From NCBI RefSeq assembly GCF_900120125.1, contig NZ_LT635544.1:201458-265457 (forward strand): a stretch of 64,000 nt of DNA, read 5' to 3'. The DNA is from Gemella massiliensis. Its GTDB lineage: Bacteria; Bacillota; Bacilli; Staphylococcales; Gemellaceae. Under the pieces are notes generated by a model. That model made no database searches. It worked only from the letters and a program-made list of their open reading frames with translations, and was not told the DNA's origin. The position numbers and the translations under genes were made by a program. Below are positions 17,491 through 27,417 of the stretch, one piece after another; position 1 is the first letter of the stretch; each line of letters starts with the position of its first letter.

Positions 17491-19330
17491 TTAATTTTTC
17501 TGGAGGCTCTCTATATAATTTATTAATTCAATGGTAAAGCTATATTGAGAAAAGGGGGTAATCAGATAAATGCCGTTAAAGTATTTTAATACTGTGTTTA
17601 GTAGTTTTTTACTTTCTTCCAAAGCGATTTGTTGGCAAGCTGTTTTATCATTCTTTACTTCTTCCAACTTGTTAAGGAACTCTTCTGATAATTTTATTCC
17701 CGGTACTTCATTGTGAAGAAATATTGCATTGTTATAGCTTGTAATTGGCATTATACCGATAAAAAATGGAGTATCCGGATATTTTTTGCAATTTCTGAGA
17801 GTTGTTCAATTTTTTTATGTTCATAAATTGGTTGCGTAATAAAGTAATCAGCACCCGCATTTATTTTTTTCTCAATCAGCCGTTCGGTTTTATTAATATC
17901 TCTTACATTAGGATTGTAAGCTGCCGCTACTGTGAAGTTAGTGGTTTTTTTCAGTGAAGCTCCGTTATAACCTAAACCGTTATTAAGTTGTTTAATAAAC
18001 GGTATAAGTTTTAGACTTGTTACATCATAAACACTTGTTGCTCCGGGGAAATCTCCAAGTTTACTGGGGTCTCCGTTGATTGCAAGAACGTTGTTAAAAC
18101 CTAGTAAATCCATTCCCATAAGTCGTGATTGTAGACCGATAAGATTGTGATCACGACAGGTTACGTGTAGCAGTGTTGGAGTTGAAATATGTTCTTTTAG
18201 GATAGTCGCAGCACTTAGATTACAAATACGTGTACTTGTCAAAGAATTATCTGCTAATGTAATGGCTTCAATATTTTTTTTATCAATAGCTTTTGCCCCT
18301 TTGATAAATTTATCGATGTTTAAATGTTTAGGTGGATCCAGTTCAGCTATAATTGTAACTTTTTGTTTAACTTTATCAACAATAGTTGGCTTATTGTTAG
18401 AATCTTTTATTAATTCTTCTTCAGCGGGAAGAGGAGTTATTAATTTACGTTTAACAGGTGCCAGCCCTCTGATACCTTTTTTATAGCTCGAATATGGTCG
18501 GGTGTAGTTCCGCAACAACCACCTATAAGTCTAACACCTTCTTCAACTAATAGTTTGGCACTTTGTTCAAAATAGGTAAAGTTTCTTCTAAAACGATATT
18601 CACTACCGTTGGTTGTTTGGGTTAGTTGTAATAAACTTGCGTTAGGATATACCGATAAATAACTTTGAGCAAATAGCGGTACTTGTTTTAGACTTTTTAT
18701 CATGTGATATGGACCTAGATGACAGTTTAGACCGACTATATCAGCACCGAGATTAACGAGTACGCTTAGAGAATTCGTTACTTTTTGACCGTCTTGTGTT
18801 ATTCCTGCTTCAAGCAGAGAAATATTAGTTATTATAGGTAAAGATGTAAGTGGTCTTACCGCTTTAAGTACCTTCTGTATTTCTTCTAGATCGTAATATG
18901 TTTCAAAGAGTAGACCGTCTATTTTATTGGTTGCCAATAATACATTTACTTGAGCGATTGTTTCATCTACTATTTGGTCTAAAGTAAGTTCACATTCACG
19001 AAGTCCGCGAATAGCTCCGATAGTTCCTAATACAAAGTGATCTTCTCCGGCGGCTTTTCGAGCTATTTCGACCGCTTTTTTGTTGATTTCTTTAAATTTA
19101 TTACTGTAGCCGTAGACTTTTAGTTGATATTTTTTTGCAGCGTAAGTATTTGTTTGAATTATGTCTGCACCGGCATTAATATATGAAAGATGTATCTTTT
19201 CCACACTTTTTGGATTTGTTAAATTATAGTTTTCATGACAACTCTCAAGACCATTACCATAAAGGGCGGTACCCATAGCACCGTCAGCAACGAGAATATC
19301 CGTTTCCAGTCTTTTTAATAAATCACGCAT
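17491..19330 (-). pseudogene. yitJ: Homocysteine methyltransferase / methylenetetrahydrofolate reductase fusion with two frameshifts
   Basis: The N-terminal domain (to about 18,480) is a homocysteine S-methyltransferase with zinc-site cysteines in GLNCHLGP and GGCCGTTPDH. The C-terminal domain is a MetF-type reductase (IAELDPPKH, TCRDHN, AINGDPS, ITQPIYEH). Together they match the YitJ-type bifunctional protein of about 610 residues. The frame breaks twice: in an A6 run (18,477-18,482) and in a T6 run (plus-strand A6, 17,761-17,766). In both, one extra base restores the protein, so each tract is one base short. This could be decay, slippage-based switching or base-calling error. ATG 19330 follows AAGGAGG at 7 bases. 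It lies 12 bases behind metE and would recycle folate for it. Confidence 0.85.
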
Positions 19331-19342
19331 ATACATGCCTCC

Positions 19343-21577
19343 TTATTTATCGGAAAGTTCTTGGCGAATTTCTTTAGTTGTTTCTACTAATATTTTAAGG
19401 GCTTCTATGGTTTTTTTTTCATCACGTGTTTTAAGACCGCAGTCCGGATTAATCCAAAATTGCTCTTTGGATAATTTTTGTAATGGACGTAAAATATTGT
19501 GTCTAATTTCTTCTTTTGTCGGGATACGTGGTGAGTGGATGTCATAAACTCCTAAACCGATTCCTAACGGATAGATTGCAGTTTCAAAAGCGGAAATTAA
19601 TTCTCCGTGGCTTCTGCTAGTTTCAATAGATATAACATCGGCATCTAATGCACGGATCGAGTCGATTATCTCATCGAAGTTGGAGTAACACATATGAGTA
19701 TGAATTTGGGTATCATCTTTAACCGATGAAGTAGCAAGTCTAAATGCAAATACCGCTTCTTCAAGGTATTTAGTTTTTTTGTTATTACGCAGCGGTAATC
19801 CTTCACGTAAAGCCGGTTCATCAACTTGAGTAACGGAAATACCCGCTTTTTCCAGCAAATTAATTTCATTTTTAAGTGCTATAGCGATTTGATTAAAGAT
19901 TTCAGCTTTCGGAATATCTGTGCGTTCAAATGACCAGTTTAAAATAGTTATCGGTCCGGTTAACATTCCTTTAACAGGATGATTAGTTAAACTTTGAGCA
20001 TAGGCGGTTTCTTTAACAGTTACAGCCTGAATATGTTTTACATCTCCGTAGATAATGGGAGGTTTAACTCCACGTGAACCATAAGACTGAACCCAACCGA
20101 ATTTTGTCGAAGCGAAGCCTGCAAAACGTTGACCGAAAAACTCCACCATGTCGGTACGTTCAAATTCACCGTGAACAAATACATCAAGATCAAGATTTTC
20201 TTGAATTTTTATCCAACGTGCAATCTCTTCTTTAATGAATTTTTCATAATCAGTATCAGATAATTCTCCTTTTTTCCATAAAGCTCGTTGCAAACGAACC
20301 TTTTTAGATTGTGGGAATGAGCCGATTGTTGTTGTCGGTAATAACGGGAAGTTAAAACGTTTAGCTTGAACAACACGACGAACGGCGTAGTTGGATAAGC
20401 GAGTAGAACGAATATTGTTTATTGATTCAAGTTCCAAATTTCTAAAATCAGCTTGTTGAAGTTTTTTGTAATTTTCGATGTGGTTATTATAATCAGGGTT
20501 GGTAATTTCGTCTAATTTTTCAGCTAATAATTTTAATTCAGTTAATTTTTCATCAGCGAAAGCCAGCCCGTTTAATAAAGTTTTATCTAATTCAGTTTCA
20601 TTTTTAGCGGTTACCGGAACATGAAGAAGAGATGATGATGGTTGAATAATTAATTCTTTTACATTGTCCTTTAATATCTTTAATAATTTTTCAGTAGTTT
20701 CAAAGTTGTTGCTCCAAATATTACGTCCGTCAACAACACCGGCAAAGACGGTTTTATTTTTAAATAAACCGGATTCGATATAAGATAAGTTTTCTTCTAA
20801 GCCATGAACAAAATCTAAACCGAATGCAACCGGTAAATCTATTAATTTTTCAGAACTAACCAATGCTTCAAAATATGTCTGAAAAATTAATGTTGCATTT
20901 ATATTTTTATTAAAATGATTATAAACTTCATAAGCATATTCAATATAATTTTTTCCTTCATCGGTAACAAAAATAGGTTCATCTATTTGGATATAAGTGG
21001 CGCCCGCAGTTACTAATTCTTTAAATACTTTGGTATAAAGAGGTACTAATTTATTCAAGGCGTCTTTAAAGTCGCTAACTCCTGATGATAATGCTATAAA
21101 GGTAATTGGACCTGTAATGACAGGTTTAGCTTTATTACCGACGATTTCACGAGCTTCTTTATATAAATCAAGTAAGCGAGTGTTATTTAGTTTCGGTTGG
21201 GCATTGTCCCATTCCGGTACAATGTAATGATAATTGGTATTAAACCATTTTTTCAATGCTGATGCAACATGTTTTTTGTTACCGCGTGCAATATCGAAAA
21301 ATAAATCAATATCAACTTTTCTGTCAGAAAAGCGTTTTGGAATAATATTGAATTGAATTGATAAATCTAAAATTTGGTCATATAGCGAAAAATCTCCGAC
21401 CGGAATAAAATCTACTCCCGCATCAAATTGTTTTTTCAAAAATTCTTTACGTAGTTTGGTAGTTTCTTCAAATAATTCATTTTGTCGAATTGTTTTGTTC
21501 CAGTAACCTTCAATTAATTTCTTCCATTCTCTTTTTTCACCTAAACGAGGGTATCCTAAATTTGAAATTTTTGTCAT
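19343..21577 (-). CDS. metE: Cobalamin-independent methionine synthase
   Basis: 744 residues, full length. It transfers the methyl group of 5-methyltetrahydropteroyl-triglutamate to homocysteine. The C-terminal barrel holds the zinc site: THMCYSNF with H and C, a following glutamate ([11 protein letters not shown]), and the last cysteine in NPDCGLKTR. The N-terminal half is the duplicated barrel starting [16 protein letters not shown]. It heads an operon with the YitJ-type gene that would supply methyl-folate, and sits behind two T-box leaders, so expression should rise when charged tRNA is scarce. Confidence 0.97.
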   Translation of the reverse strand: MTKISNLGYPRLGEKREWKKLIEGYWNKTIRQNELFEETTKLRKEFLKKQFDAGVDFIPVGDFSLYDQILDLSIQFNIIPKRFSDRKVDIDLFFDIARGNKKHVASALKKWFNTNYHYIVPEWDNAQPKLNNTRLLDLYKEAREIVGNKAKPVITGPITFIALSSGVSDFKDALNKLVPLYTKVFKELVTAGATYIQIDEPIFVTDEGKNYIEYAYEVYNHFNKNINATLIFQTYFEALVSSEKLIDLPVAFGLDFVHGLEENLSYIESGLFKNKTVFAGVVDGRNIWSNNFETTEKLLKILKDNVKELIIQPSSSLLHVPVTAKNETELDKTLLNGLAFADEKLTELKLLAEKLDEITNPDYNNHIENYKKLQQADFRNLELESINNIRSTRLSNYAVRRVVQAKRFNFPLLPTTTIGSFPQSKKVRLQRALWKKGELSDTDYEKFIKEEIARWIKIQENLDLDVFVHGEFERTDMVEFFGQRFAGFASTKFGWVQSYGSRGVKPPIIYGDVKHIQAVTVKETAYAQSLTNHPVKGMLTGPITILNWSFERTDIPKAEIFNQIAIALKNEINLLEKAGISVTQVDEPALREGLPLRNNKKTKYLEEAVFAFRLATSSVKDDTQIHTHMCYSNFDEIIDSIRALDADVISIETSRSHGELISAFETAIYPLGIGLGVYDIHSPRIPTKEEIRHNILRPLQKLSKEQFWINPDCGLKTRDEKKTIEALKILVETTKEIRQELSDK

Positions 21578-21628
21578 GTAACTTTCCTCCTAAAAAATTA
21601 AAATATGTATGACAGTATATTTATGCAG

Positions 21629-21875
21629 TAAAAAACGTCCTTTAACAATAAATACTATTGCTAAAGGACGTAAATTACGTGGTACCACCTTAGTTTATTT
21701 ACACACCGTGTAAACCTCATTAAACATTAACGCTGTTAAGCGTAATCATCTCGCAGTGCTTGATGATTAAAACTCCAAGACCATATTCAAAAAAATTGTT
21801 TAATCTCTTTTCAGCTACCGAGATTCTCTAATATAAACGCCTTTTTTTACTCATCTTTTCCCTGTATGATATATA
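21629..21875 (-). promoter_or_regulatory. T-box riboswitch, proximal to metE
   Basis: The minus strand has a T-box sequence AAGGTGGTACCACG (21678-21691), followed by a strong terminator: CGTCCTTTA/TAAAGGACG then T6. Upstream is a Stem I-like hairpin, with ATG in the context GAATATGGTC (21782-21784) at the specifier position, consistent with tRNA-Met. No promoter is evident between it and the distal T-box, so the two seem to act in series. Confidence 0.85.
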
Positions 21876-21900
21876 TTAATAGACAGTTATAAAATAAACA

Positions 21901-22140
21901 AAAAGGCGGTAACACAAGGGACGAAAAAACCGTGTTACCACCCAAATTTATAATCTTAAAATAAAAAATTAAAATTACCTCAAAGATTTATAACGATAAT
22001 CAATCGTGATTAATTTACTGTTGCTCATTAATCCTGCTCAGTGACTATCTACGACGGATAAAAATACTTTCTTTCACCTAATGAAAGCTCTCTGAAAAAT
22101 TCAATACCGTTGTTCTTCACTTCAACGCTTATTTATTAAC
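21901..22140 (-). promoter_or_regulatory. T-box riboswitch, distal, in tandem with the metE T-box
   Basis: The minus strand has the T-box core TGGGTGGTAACACGG. Its 3' half pairs with TTGTGTTACCGCC to form the terminator, followed by T5. A Stem I with AGAGAGC and GGTGAAAG motifs lies upstream. Aligned to the proximal copy, the specifier position reads ATA or an overlapping triplet near GATAGTC and is not clearly ATG. The amino acid sensed by this copy is therefore uncertain. Confidence 0.8.
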
Positions 22141-22151
22141 TGTTGATAAAG

Positions 22152-22180
22152 ATAGTAACATATTATTTTTTTCTTGTCAA
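22152..22180 (-). promoter_or_regulatory. Promoter of the tandem T-box/metE transcript
   Basis: On the minus strand TTGACA, a 17-base spacer and TACTAT. Transcription would start near 22,145, giving a leader of about 570 bases that includes both T-boxes. Confidence 0.8.
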
Positions 22181-22393
22181 TAATTTTTTGGGAAATATAT
22201 ATACATAAAAATTTATAATACCTTAAACAAAGAAAGTAGTAATATTTTAAAATAATAAATATATAGAATGTAATTTTCAAATTTTTTTATATTTTGGTAA
22301 TTATAAAATTTTTTGAAAAATCCCGTTTAATTTGAATTTTTGTCTGAGAGTTAGTAAAATAGTATATGGAAAATACGAAGAAGGAGTGGAAAA

Positions 22394-23341
22394 ATGTTTA
22401 TTAACGAATTTAAAACCGATATGGAAGTTAGTATGTTTTTTCTTTTGGATAATGTAGTTCGTGGTATAGCAACAAGCGGGAAACCTTATTTAACCATAAC
22501 CTTAAAAGATAAAACAGGGAGTATTGACGGGAAAATTTGGGATGTTAAAGATGAAGATACGGAAAATTTAAAATCAGGAATAATAATTTTTGTCGAGGGG
22601 ACAGTATTAGATTATCGTGGTAAATTACAACTAAAAGTAAAAAATTATCGCTTAAAAACCGGTGATGAAAATATTAATATTCAAGATTTTATTCAAACAG
22701 CACCACTACCTAAAGAGGTAATGATAAGCGAATTAAATAATTTTTTAAAAGATATAGATAATGCAAAATTAAAAGCGGTAACAATAGAATTATTAAATAA
22801 ATATAAAAAACAATTTTTGACTTTTCCGGCGGCGAAGTCTATGCACCATGATTTTTATTCAGGACTTATTTACCATACAACAACTATGTTAAAGGTGGCA
22901 AAAGCATTGCTTGTTATTTATCCGTCACTAAATAAAGATTTATTATACAGCGGTATTATTTTGCATGATTTAGGAAAAACAGTTGAATTAAGCGGCCCGA
23001 TAGGAACATCTTATACACTCGAGGGTGAACTTTTAGGGCATATAGTTATTATGAGTGATGAAGTAGCCAGAGCGGCTGAAAAACTTGGTATAAATGGCGA
23101 GGAAATTATTTTGCTACGTCATATTATTTTGGCACATCATGGTAAGTATGAATTTGGTTCGCCTAAGTTACCGATGCTTAAGGAAGCGGAAATTATTAAT
23201 TTTATAGATAATATAGACGCCAGAATGCAAATGTTTGATAAAAATTTAGCAAATGTAGAACCGGGTAGTTTTTCTGATAAACTGTTCGGTTTAGAAGGAC
23301 GCCACTTTTATGTGCCGACATTTGATAAAGAAGAAGGATAA
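22394..23341 (+). CDS. yhaM: 3'-5' exoribonuclease of the YhaM family
   Basis: 315 residues. The N-terminal OB fold (about 10-90, with [15 protein letters not shown]) is followed by an HD phosphohydrolase domain. In that domain H and D residues are in [21 protein letters not shown] and [17 protein letters not shown]. YhaM proteins degrade RNA and single-stranded DNA from the 3' end and are common in Firmicutes. GAAGGAG precedes the ATG at eight bases. An unknown membrane-anchored protein follows 15 bases later and may be co-transcribed. Confidence 0.92.
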   Translation: MFINEFKTDMEVSMFFLLDNVVRGIATSGKPYLTITLKDKTGSIDGKIWDVKDEDTENLKSGIIIFVEGTVLDYRGKLQLKVKNYRLKTGDENINIQDFIQTAPLPKEVMISELNNFLKDIDNAKLKAVTIELLNKYKKQFLTFPAAKSMHHDFYSGLIYHTTTMLKVAKALLVIYPSLNKDLLYSGIILHDLGKTVELSGPIGTSYTLEGELLGHIVIMSDEVARAAEKLGINGEEIILLRHIILAHHGKYEFGSPKLPMLKEAEIINFIDNIDARMQMFDKNLANVEPGSFSDKLFGLEGRHFYVPTFDKEEG

Positions 23342-23356
23342 AGGAATTGGTAGATT

Positions 23357-24433
23357 ATGAATAAGATGATGAAATATGTATTAGGTTTTGTTGGAATATT
23401 TTTAGCGGCGCTAGTTTGTGTTTTTGGAATAGTAAAGTATGAAGAGTACAAAGAGCAAAATACTATAAATGAAAGTGCCAATTTAGGAAATGTTAATAAA
23501 CAGGATTTGTCAAAAGAAACAACGGTAATTTTGGAAAAAATAAATAATACAACAGATATAGAAAATTTAAAATCATTAATAAATTTGGATAACTATACTA
23601 TAGGTACTATTAACAACTATAATTCACGTCTAAGTTATGCGGTAGATAACAGTTCCGGTGAAGATAAGATAGTTGTAAAAACAGGTGGTTATTACAAAGA
23701 TAATAAAGCGATAGATATAAACAGATGGATAGGTATATATAAAGTCGGCAATAATAAATTAGAAAAAACTAATGATAATATTGAAGATTTAAAGACAAAA
23801 ACTAAAGATAAATTGAAATGGAATAATATCAATTTAAAAAACACAAAACATAATAGACAAGCGGCGTATGAAACGGTAAGAACATATCTATTCCATATAC
23901 ATGATAAAAAGGGATATAAATTACAACCGGTAACTTTGTTCGGTTATCTTCCGGATCCTGACAAAAGAATACAAGGAACAGGCGATATAACCGGATTTAC
24001 TGTTATTTCATTACAGGAATTAACGGACATATACAATACAGTTTATCCGGATACCTATAATGACTCACAAGTAAAAGATGATATAATAAATGTCATAAAA
24101 AATTCTAACACAAAAGAAATGTATAAAGAAATAGATGACAGTTTTGAGAAAAACGGAAAAACAATGCTTTCTGATATAAAATTAGGAGAAACGGTATTTT
24201 TTAAAAAAGATAATATATACTTAACCGCAATGGGCGGAATAGGCGGAGCGTCACCGATATCGCCTTCAGAAGATTTATCACAATATAAGGAAGATGGAGA
24301 AAGAATAATTGTACCGATAATAGATATTTCAAAAAATGGAAGAGTAGACGGTGAATATATCCTTCGTTTAAATAATAAACATTATGAAGGGGGAAACAGC
24401 CCAAGTAAATATTATATAGAGGAGATAAGATAG
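23357..24433 (+). CDS. Membrane-anchored protein of unknown function
   Basis: 358 residues. One N-terminal transmembrane helix (about 5-25, YVLGFVGIFLAALVCVFGIV) with no clear lipobox is followed by a hydrophilic domain rich in N, K, D and T, which should lie outside the cell. The family is not recognised. A short glycine-rich stretch (AMGGIGGASPISPSE) lies near residue 290. It follows yhaM closely and ends before a terminator of the dispersed hairpin family. Surface or stress functions are possible, but nothing in the sequence decides. Confidence 0.6.
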   Translation: MNKMMKYVLGFVGIFLAALVCVFGIVKYEEYKEQNTINESANLGNVNKQDLSKETTVILEKINNTTDIENLKSLINLDNYTIGTINNYNSRLSYAVDNSSGEDKIVVKTGGYYKDNKAIDINRWIGIYKVGNNKLEKTNDNIEDLKTKTKDKLKWNNINLKNTKHNRQAAYETVRTYLFHIHDKKGYKLQPVTLFGYLPDPDKRIQGTGDITGFTVISLQELTDIYNTVYPDTYNDSQVKDDIINVIKNSNTKEMYKEIDDSFEKNGKTMLSDIKLGETVFFKKDNIYLTAMGGIGGASPISPSEDLSQYKEDGERIIVPIIDISKNGRVDGEYILRLNNKHYEGGNSPSKYYIEEIR

Positions 24434-24530
24434 ATATAGAAAATAACACCGCAAACTGTACTGTCCAAATGCTAAAAATTTTAAAAAGCCAATCTAAATT
24501 TTAGCATTTACTTATTAGTAGATAAATTAT

Positions 24531-24596
24531 ACGGGAATGACTCGATAAAATTGATTTTTAAAAAATCATGATTTTTGAGTCGTTCCCGTTATTTTT
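24531..24596. terminator. Bidirectional terminator, member B of the hairpin family
   Basis: ACGGGAATGACTC pairs with GAGTCGTTCCCGT around an inner stem (AAATTGATTTTT / AAATCATGATTT), then ATTTTT. It separates the gene at 23,357 from the convergent dehydrogenase. The inner loop is nearly identical to that of copy D at 52,772. Confidence 0.75.
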
Positions 24597-25458
24597 AAAG
24601 ATTATAGTATTTAGAGATGGCTTGTGTTCCGTTAGTATTTTTAACTTCTTCTTCTAAACTGGTATAAAGTTTATAGACAAGTTCAAGACCCGGAAGTTTA
24701 ATATTCATTTTTTCACATTCTTCTAGTGCCAATCGCATATCTTTTATAAAGTGATGGACGAAAAATCCGGGTTTAAAATCACCTTTCAAGATACGTGGAC
24801 CGTAAGAAGTCATAGAAAAACTTCCACCGGAACCGGTTGAAACGGTTTTAAAGAAATCGTCCATATTCAGACCGACAGATTTCGCAAATTTAAAGCTTTC
24901 TGCTACTGAAATCATAGTAGTGGCAATAGCGATCTGATTAGCAAGTTTTGTATATTGACCTTTACCCGCTTTGCCGAAATAGGTGATATTTTTACCTAAA
25001 TGTTGTACCAGCGGTAAAACATTTTTTTCAAAGACATCTTTATCTCCACCTGCCATAATAGAGAGTGTACCGTTTTTAGCACCTATATCTCCGCCGGTAA
25101 CAGGTAAATCTAAAGCAAAAGCTCCAACTTTTGCAAATTCGGCACTTATTTTTTCTGCCAAAGTAGGTGATGATGTAGACATATCTACAAATATTTGCCC
25201 TTTTTTAGCGTTTTTTAAAAGTCCGTGTTCACCTAAATAAACTTCTTCAACATCTTTAGGATAGCCGACCATAGAGAAAACTATATCAGCTTTTAACGGT
25301 GCATCCTCAATTTTTTCTAAAAGGGTTGCTCCTCTTTTAATAAGGGCTGCTGTTTTAGACTGAGTTCGATTATAAACAAATAACTCATGTCCGGCATCCA
25401 ATAAATGCCCAGCCATACTTTCTCCCATTACACCGGTACCGATCCATACAATTTTCAT
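24595..25458 (-). CDS. 3-hydroxyisobutyrate dehydrogenase-family NAD(P) oxidoreductase
   Basis: 287 residues of the beta-hydroxyacid dehydrogenase family: N-terminal Rossmann motif WIGTGVMGESMAGHLL, a substrate-binding loop DLPVTGGDIGAKNGTLSIM, and the catalytic-lysine segment GQYTKLANQIAIA. Members oxidise 3-hydroxyisobutyrate, tartronate semialdehyde, succinic semialdehyde or related acids. The substrate cannot be read from sequence. A cre-like TGTAAACGTT lies at about 25,509-25,518, upstream of the start. Confidence 0.88.
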   Translation of the reverse strand: MKIVWIGTGVMGESMAGHLLDAGHELFVYNRTQSKTAALIKRGATLLEKIEDAPLKADIVFSMVGYPKDVEEVYLGEHGLLKNAKKGQIFVDMSTSSPTLAEKISAEFAKVGAFALDLPVTGGDIGAKNGTLSIMAGGDKDVFEKNVLPLVQHLGKNITYFGKAGKGQYTKLANQIAIATTMISVAESFKFAKSVGLNMDDFFKTVSTGSGGSFSMTSYGPRILKGDFKPGFFVHHFIKDMRLALEECEKMNIKLPGLELVYKLYTSLEEEVKNTNGTQAISKYYNL

Positions 25459-25508
25459 AATTATATCCTCCGTTATTCTATTTCTTTTTTTATTATATCA
25501 TAAAATAA

Positions 25509-25523
25509 TGTAAACGTTCTACT
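25509..25523. promoter_or_regulatory. Possible CcpA cre site
   Basis: TGTAAACGTT matches the conserved core of Bacillus-type cre sites; the right half is imperfect. It lies about 50 bases before the dehydrogenase start, so catabolite control is plausible. Confidence 0.4.
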
Positions 25524-25628
25524 TTTAAATGCCAATCGGGATTTAATTATTTTCTTAATCTTTAATTTAATTATTTTTTAAGAAATATGCTATAATGATA
25601 AAGTATAAAATAATTTTTGGAGGTTATT

Positions 25629-26525
25629 GTGGATAAATTAAGAGAATTTTTCTTATGTACAAGACCGCATAGTTATCCTGCAGCTTTTGCACCCGTACTA
25701 CTTGGATCAGCCTATGCTTTAAATTATGTTAAGAGTATATCATATATAAAATTTTTAATATTTTTAGTAGCATGTTTATTAATTCAAGCTGCAACAAATC
25801 TATTTAATGAATATTATGATTATAAGAAAGGCTTAGATAAAATTGATTCAGAAGGAATTTCCGGTTCAATAATAAAAGGTAGGTTAAGTGCTAAAGAAGT
25901 CTTAGTCGGTGCAATACTTCTTTATTTAATAGCACTGATTTTCGGGATAATTCTTTCTTTTATAACAAGTTTTAATATTTTTATAGTCGGGATAATTTGT
26001 ATGTTTGCAGGATATTTTTATACAGGAGGTAAGTATCCTATTGCATATTCTCCGTTTGGAGAAATTGTATCCGGATTTTTTATGGGTACTGTGATAGTAA
26101 GTTTAGCATTTTATATTCAAACAACTTTTGTAAATATAGATATAGTAATAATATCAGCACCGCTGTTTTTATTAATCGGCAGTATCCTTCTTGCCAATAA
26201 CATTCGTGATTTGGATAATGATAAAAATTCAGGCAGAAAGACTTACGCAATAGTTGTAGGAAAAAACTATGCAATTAAAACATTAGCCGCAGTGTTTATT
26301 ATTGTTTATAGTTTAAATATTTTATTCTCATTCACTAAGTACGGTACATTTTTTAACTTACTCGTTTTGCTAACATTACCTTTAGCTGTAAAAATAATAA
26401 AAGGCTTTAACGATAATAATGATAAAAAAACTATGGCACCTTATATGGTTCTTACTGCTAAATTAACTATTTTTATAGGATTATTAATGTCAGGTGCGTA
26501 TATATTAAAGTATATATTTTTATAA
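25629..26525 (+). CDS. menA: UbiA-family prenyltransferase, MenA-like
   Basis: 298 residues with 8-9 membrane helices and both aspartate-rich prenyl-diphosphate motifs: NEYYDYKKGLD (about 60-70) and NNIRDLDND (about 190-198). This pattern fits 1,4-dihydroxy-2-naphthoate polyprenyltransferase of menaquinone synthesis. No other menaquinone genes are in the window, so another UbiA role remains possible. GTG 25629 is chosen because GGAGG lies five bases upstream. A TATAAT sits at about 25,591. A hairpin-family terminator follows. Confidence 0.78.
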   Translation: MDKLREFFLCTRPHSYPAAFAPVLLGSAYALNYVKSISYIKFLIFLVACLLIQAATNLFNEYYDYKKGLDKIDSEGISGSIIKGRLSAKEVLVGAILLYLIALIFGIILSFITSFNIFIVGIICMFAGYFYTGGKYPIAYSPFGEIVSGFFMGTVIVSLAFYIQTTFVNIDIVIISAPLFLLIGSILLANNIRDLDNDKNSGRKTYAIVVGKNYAIKTLAAVFIIVYSLNILFSFTKYGTFFNLLVLLTLPLAVKIIKGFNDNNDKKTMAPYMVLTAKLTIFIGLLMSGAYILKYIFL

Positions 26526-26543
26526 TATGAAGTAAATAGAAAA

Positions 26544-26600
26544 TGGGAGCGACTTAAAAATTGCGATTTTGTTAGAAATCAATTTTTTAAGTCGCCCTTG
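26544..26600 (+). terminator. Terminator, member C of the hairpin family
   Basis: GGGAGCGACTT pairs with AAGTCGCCC around an AT-rich loop that contains GAAATCAATTTTTT. Confidence 0.65.
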
Positions 26601-26703
26601 ATAATTTATTAGATTTTAGATTAGTCTTTTTCAATTTGTTATATTTAATTTATGCAGTAGTCTATTGGTGTTTAAATTAGTTTTGAAAACAATAATAAGA
26701 TAA

Positions 26704-27327
26704 TTATAAGGTTTCTTTTATTATTTTTGTTAAATCCATTTTTGCAGTTTCTATTATTCTTTCTTTATTATTTTTTTCCAAATCCAACCCTTGAACACGC
26801 AAAAGTTGCATATGATTTATTCCCATTACACCGAGTATTCCTCGGAGATAATCAACGGTAAAATCAAGATTTATATACTGAATATGGCTATCAAATTCTC
26901 CGCCACTTGTAAGAACAAAGATAATTTTTTTGTCCGGATTATCAAGCCCAATTAAAGTTTCTATTTCACATTCAAAAGTTTCATTTACTATAACGATATT
27001 ATCAATATAATCTTTAAATTTAGAAACAATATTAAAATTATGAAGCGGCATATAGATAAATATTATATCAGTGTTTTTCCATTGGGCTAATAATTCTTTT
27101 TGTCTTGTATAATCTTTTTGTTCTTTTGGTGTCAATTTTTTGTTTTCATAATTAAACATATGTTTATCCATAACAGGAATATAACAATTCGGTGAGTACA
27201 GGTTTAAAGTTTTGATATTGTTAAAACCTTTCTTCTTTAATTCTGTTTCACCGGTTAAGGCTAAAATATTGGAAACACGATTTTTGTTATCAAAATCCGG
27301 ATGGCAAAGAATTTGCAATACGTTCAT
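26704..27327 (-). CDS. FMN-dependent NADH-azoreductase-like flavoprotein
   Basis: 207 residues of the flavodoxin-2 fold, as in AzoR and quinone oxidoreductases: MNVLQILCHPDFDNKNRVS at the N-terminus, the FMN-loop segment FIYMPLHNFNIVSKFKDYID, and LTSGGEF. It would use NAD(P)H to reduce azo compounds or quinones via non-covalent FMN. The minus-strand TATAAT at 27,361-27,366 probably drives it. It is monocistronic. Confidence 0.83.
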   Translation of the reverse strand: MNVLQILCHPDFDNKNRVSNILALTGETELKKKGFNNIKTLNLYSPNCYIPVMDKHMFNYENKKLTPKEQKDYTRQKELLAQWKNTDIIFIYMPLHNFNIVSKFKDYIDNIVIVNETFECEIETLIGLDNPDKKIIFVLTSGGEFDSHIQYINLDFTVDYLRGILGVMGINHMQLLRVQGLDLEKNNKERIIETAKMDLTKIIKETL

Positions 27328-27374
27328 AACAATTCTCCTTTGAAGATGATTTTTAGTAACATTATATCATAAAA

Positions 27375-27412
27375 AAGTATCTTAAACCGAAAAATTTAGG
27401 TTTAAGATACTT
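27375..27412 (-). terminator. Terminator of the hom-lysC operon
   Basis: A perfect 14-bp stem (AAGTATCTTAAACC and complement) with a 10-base loop, then T6 on the minus strand. Confidence 0.85.
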
Positions 27413-27417
27413 AATTG

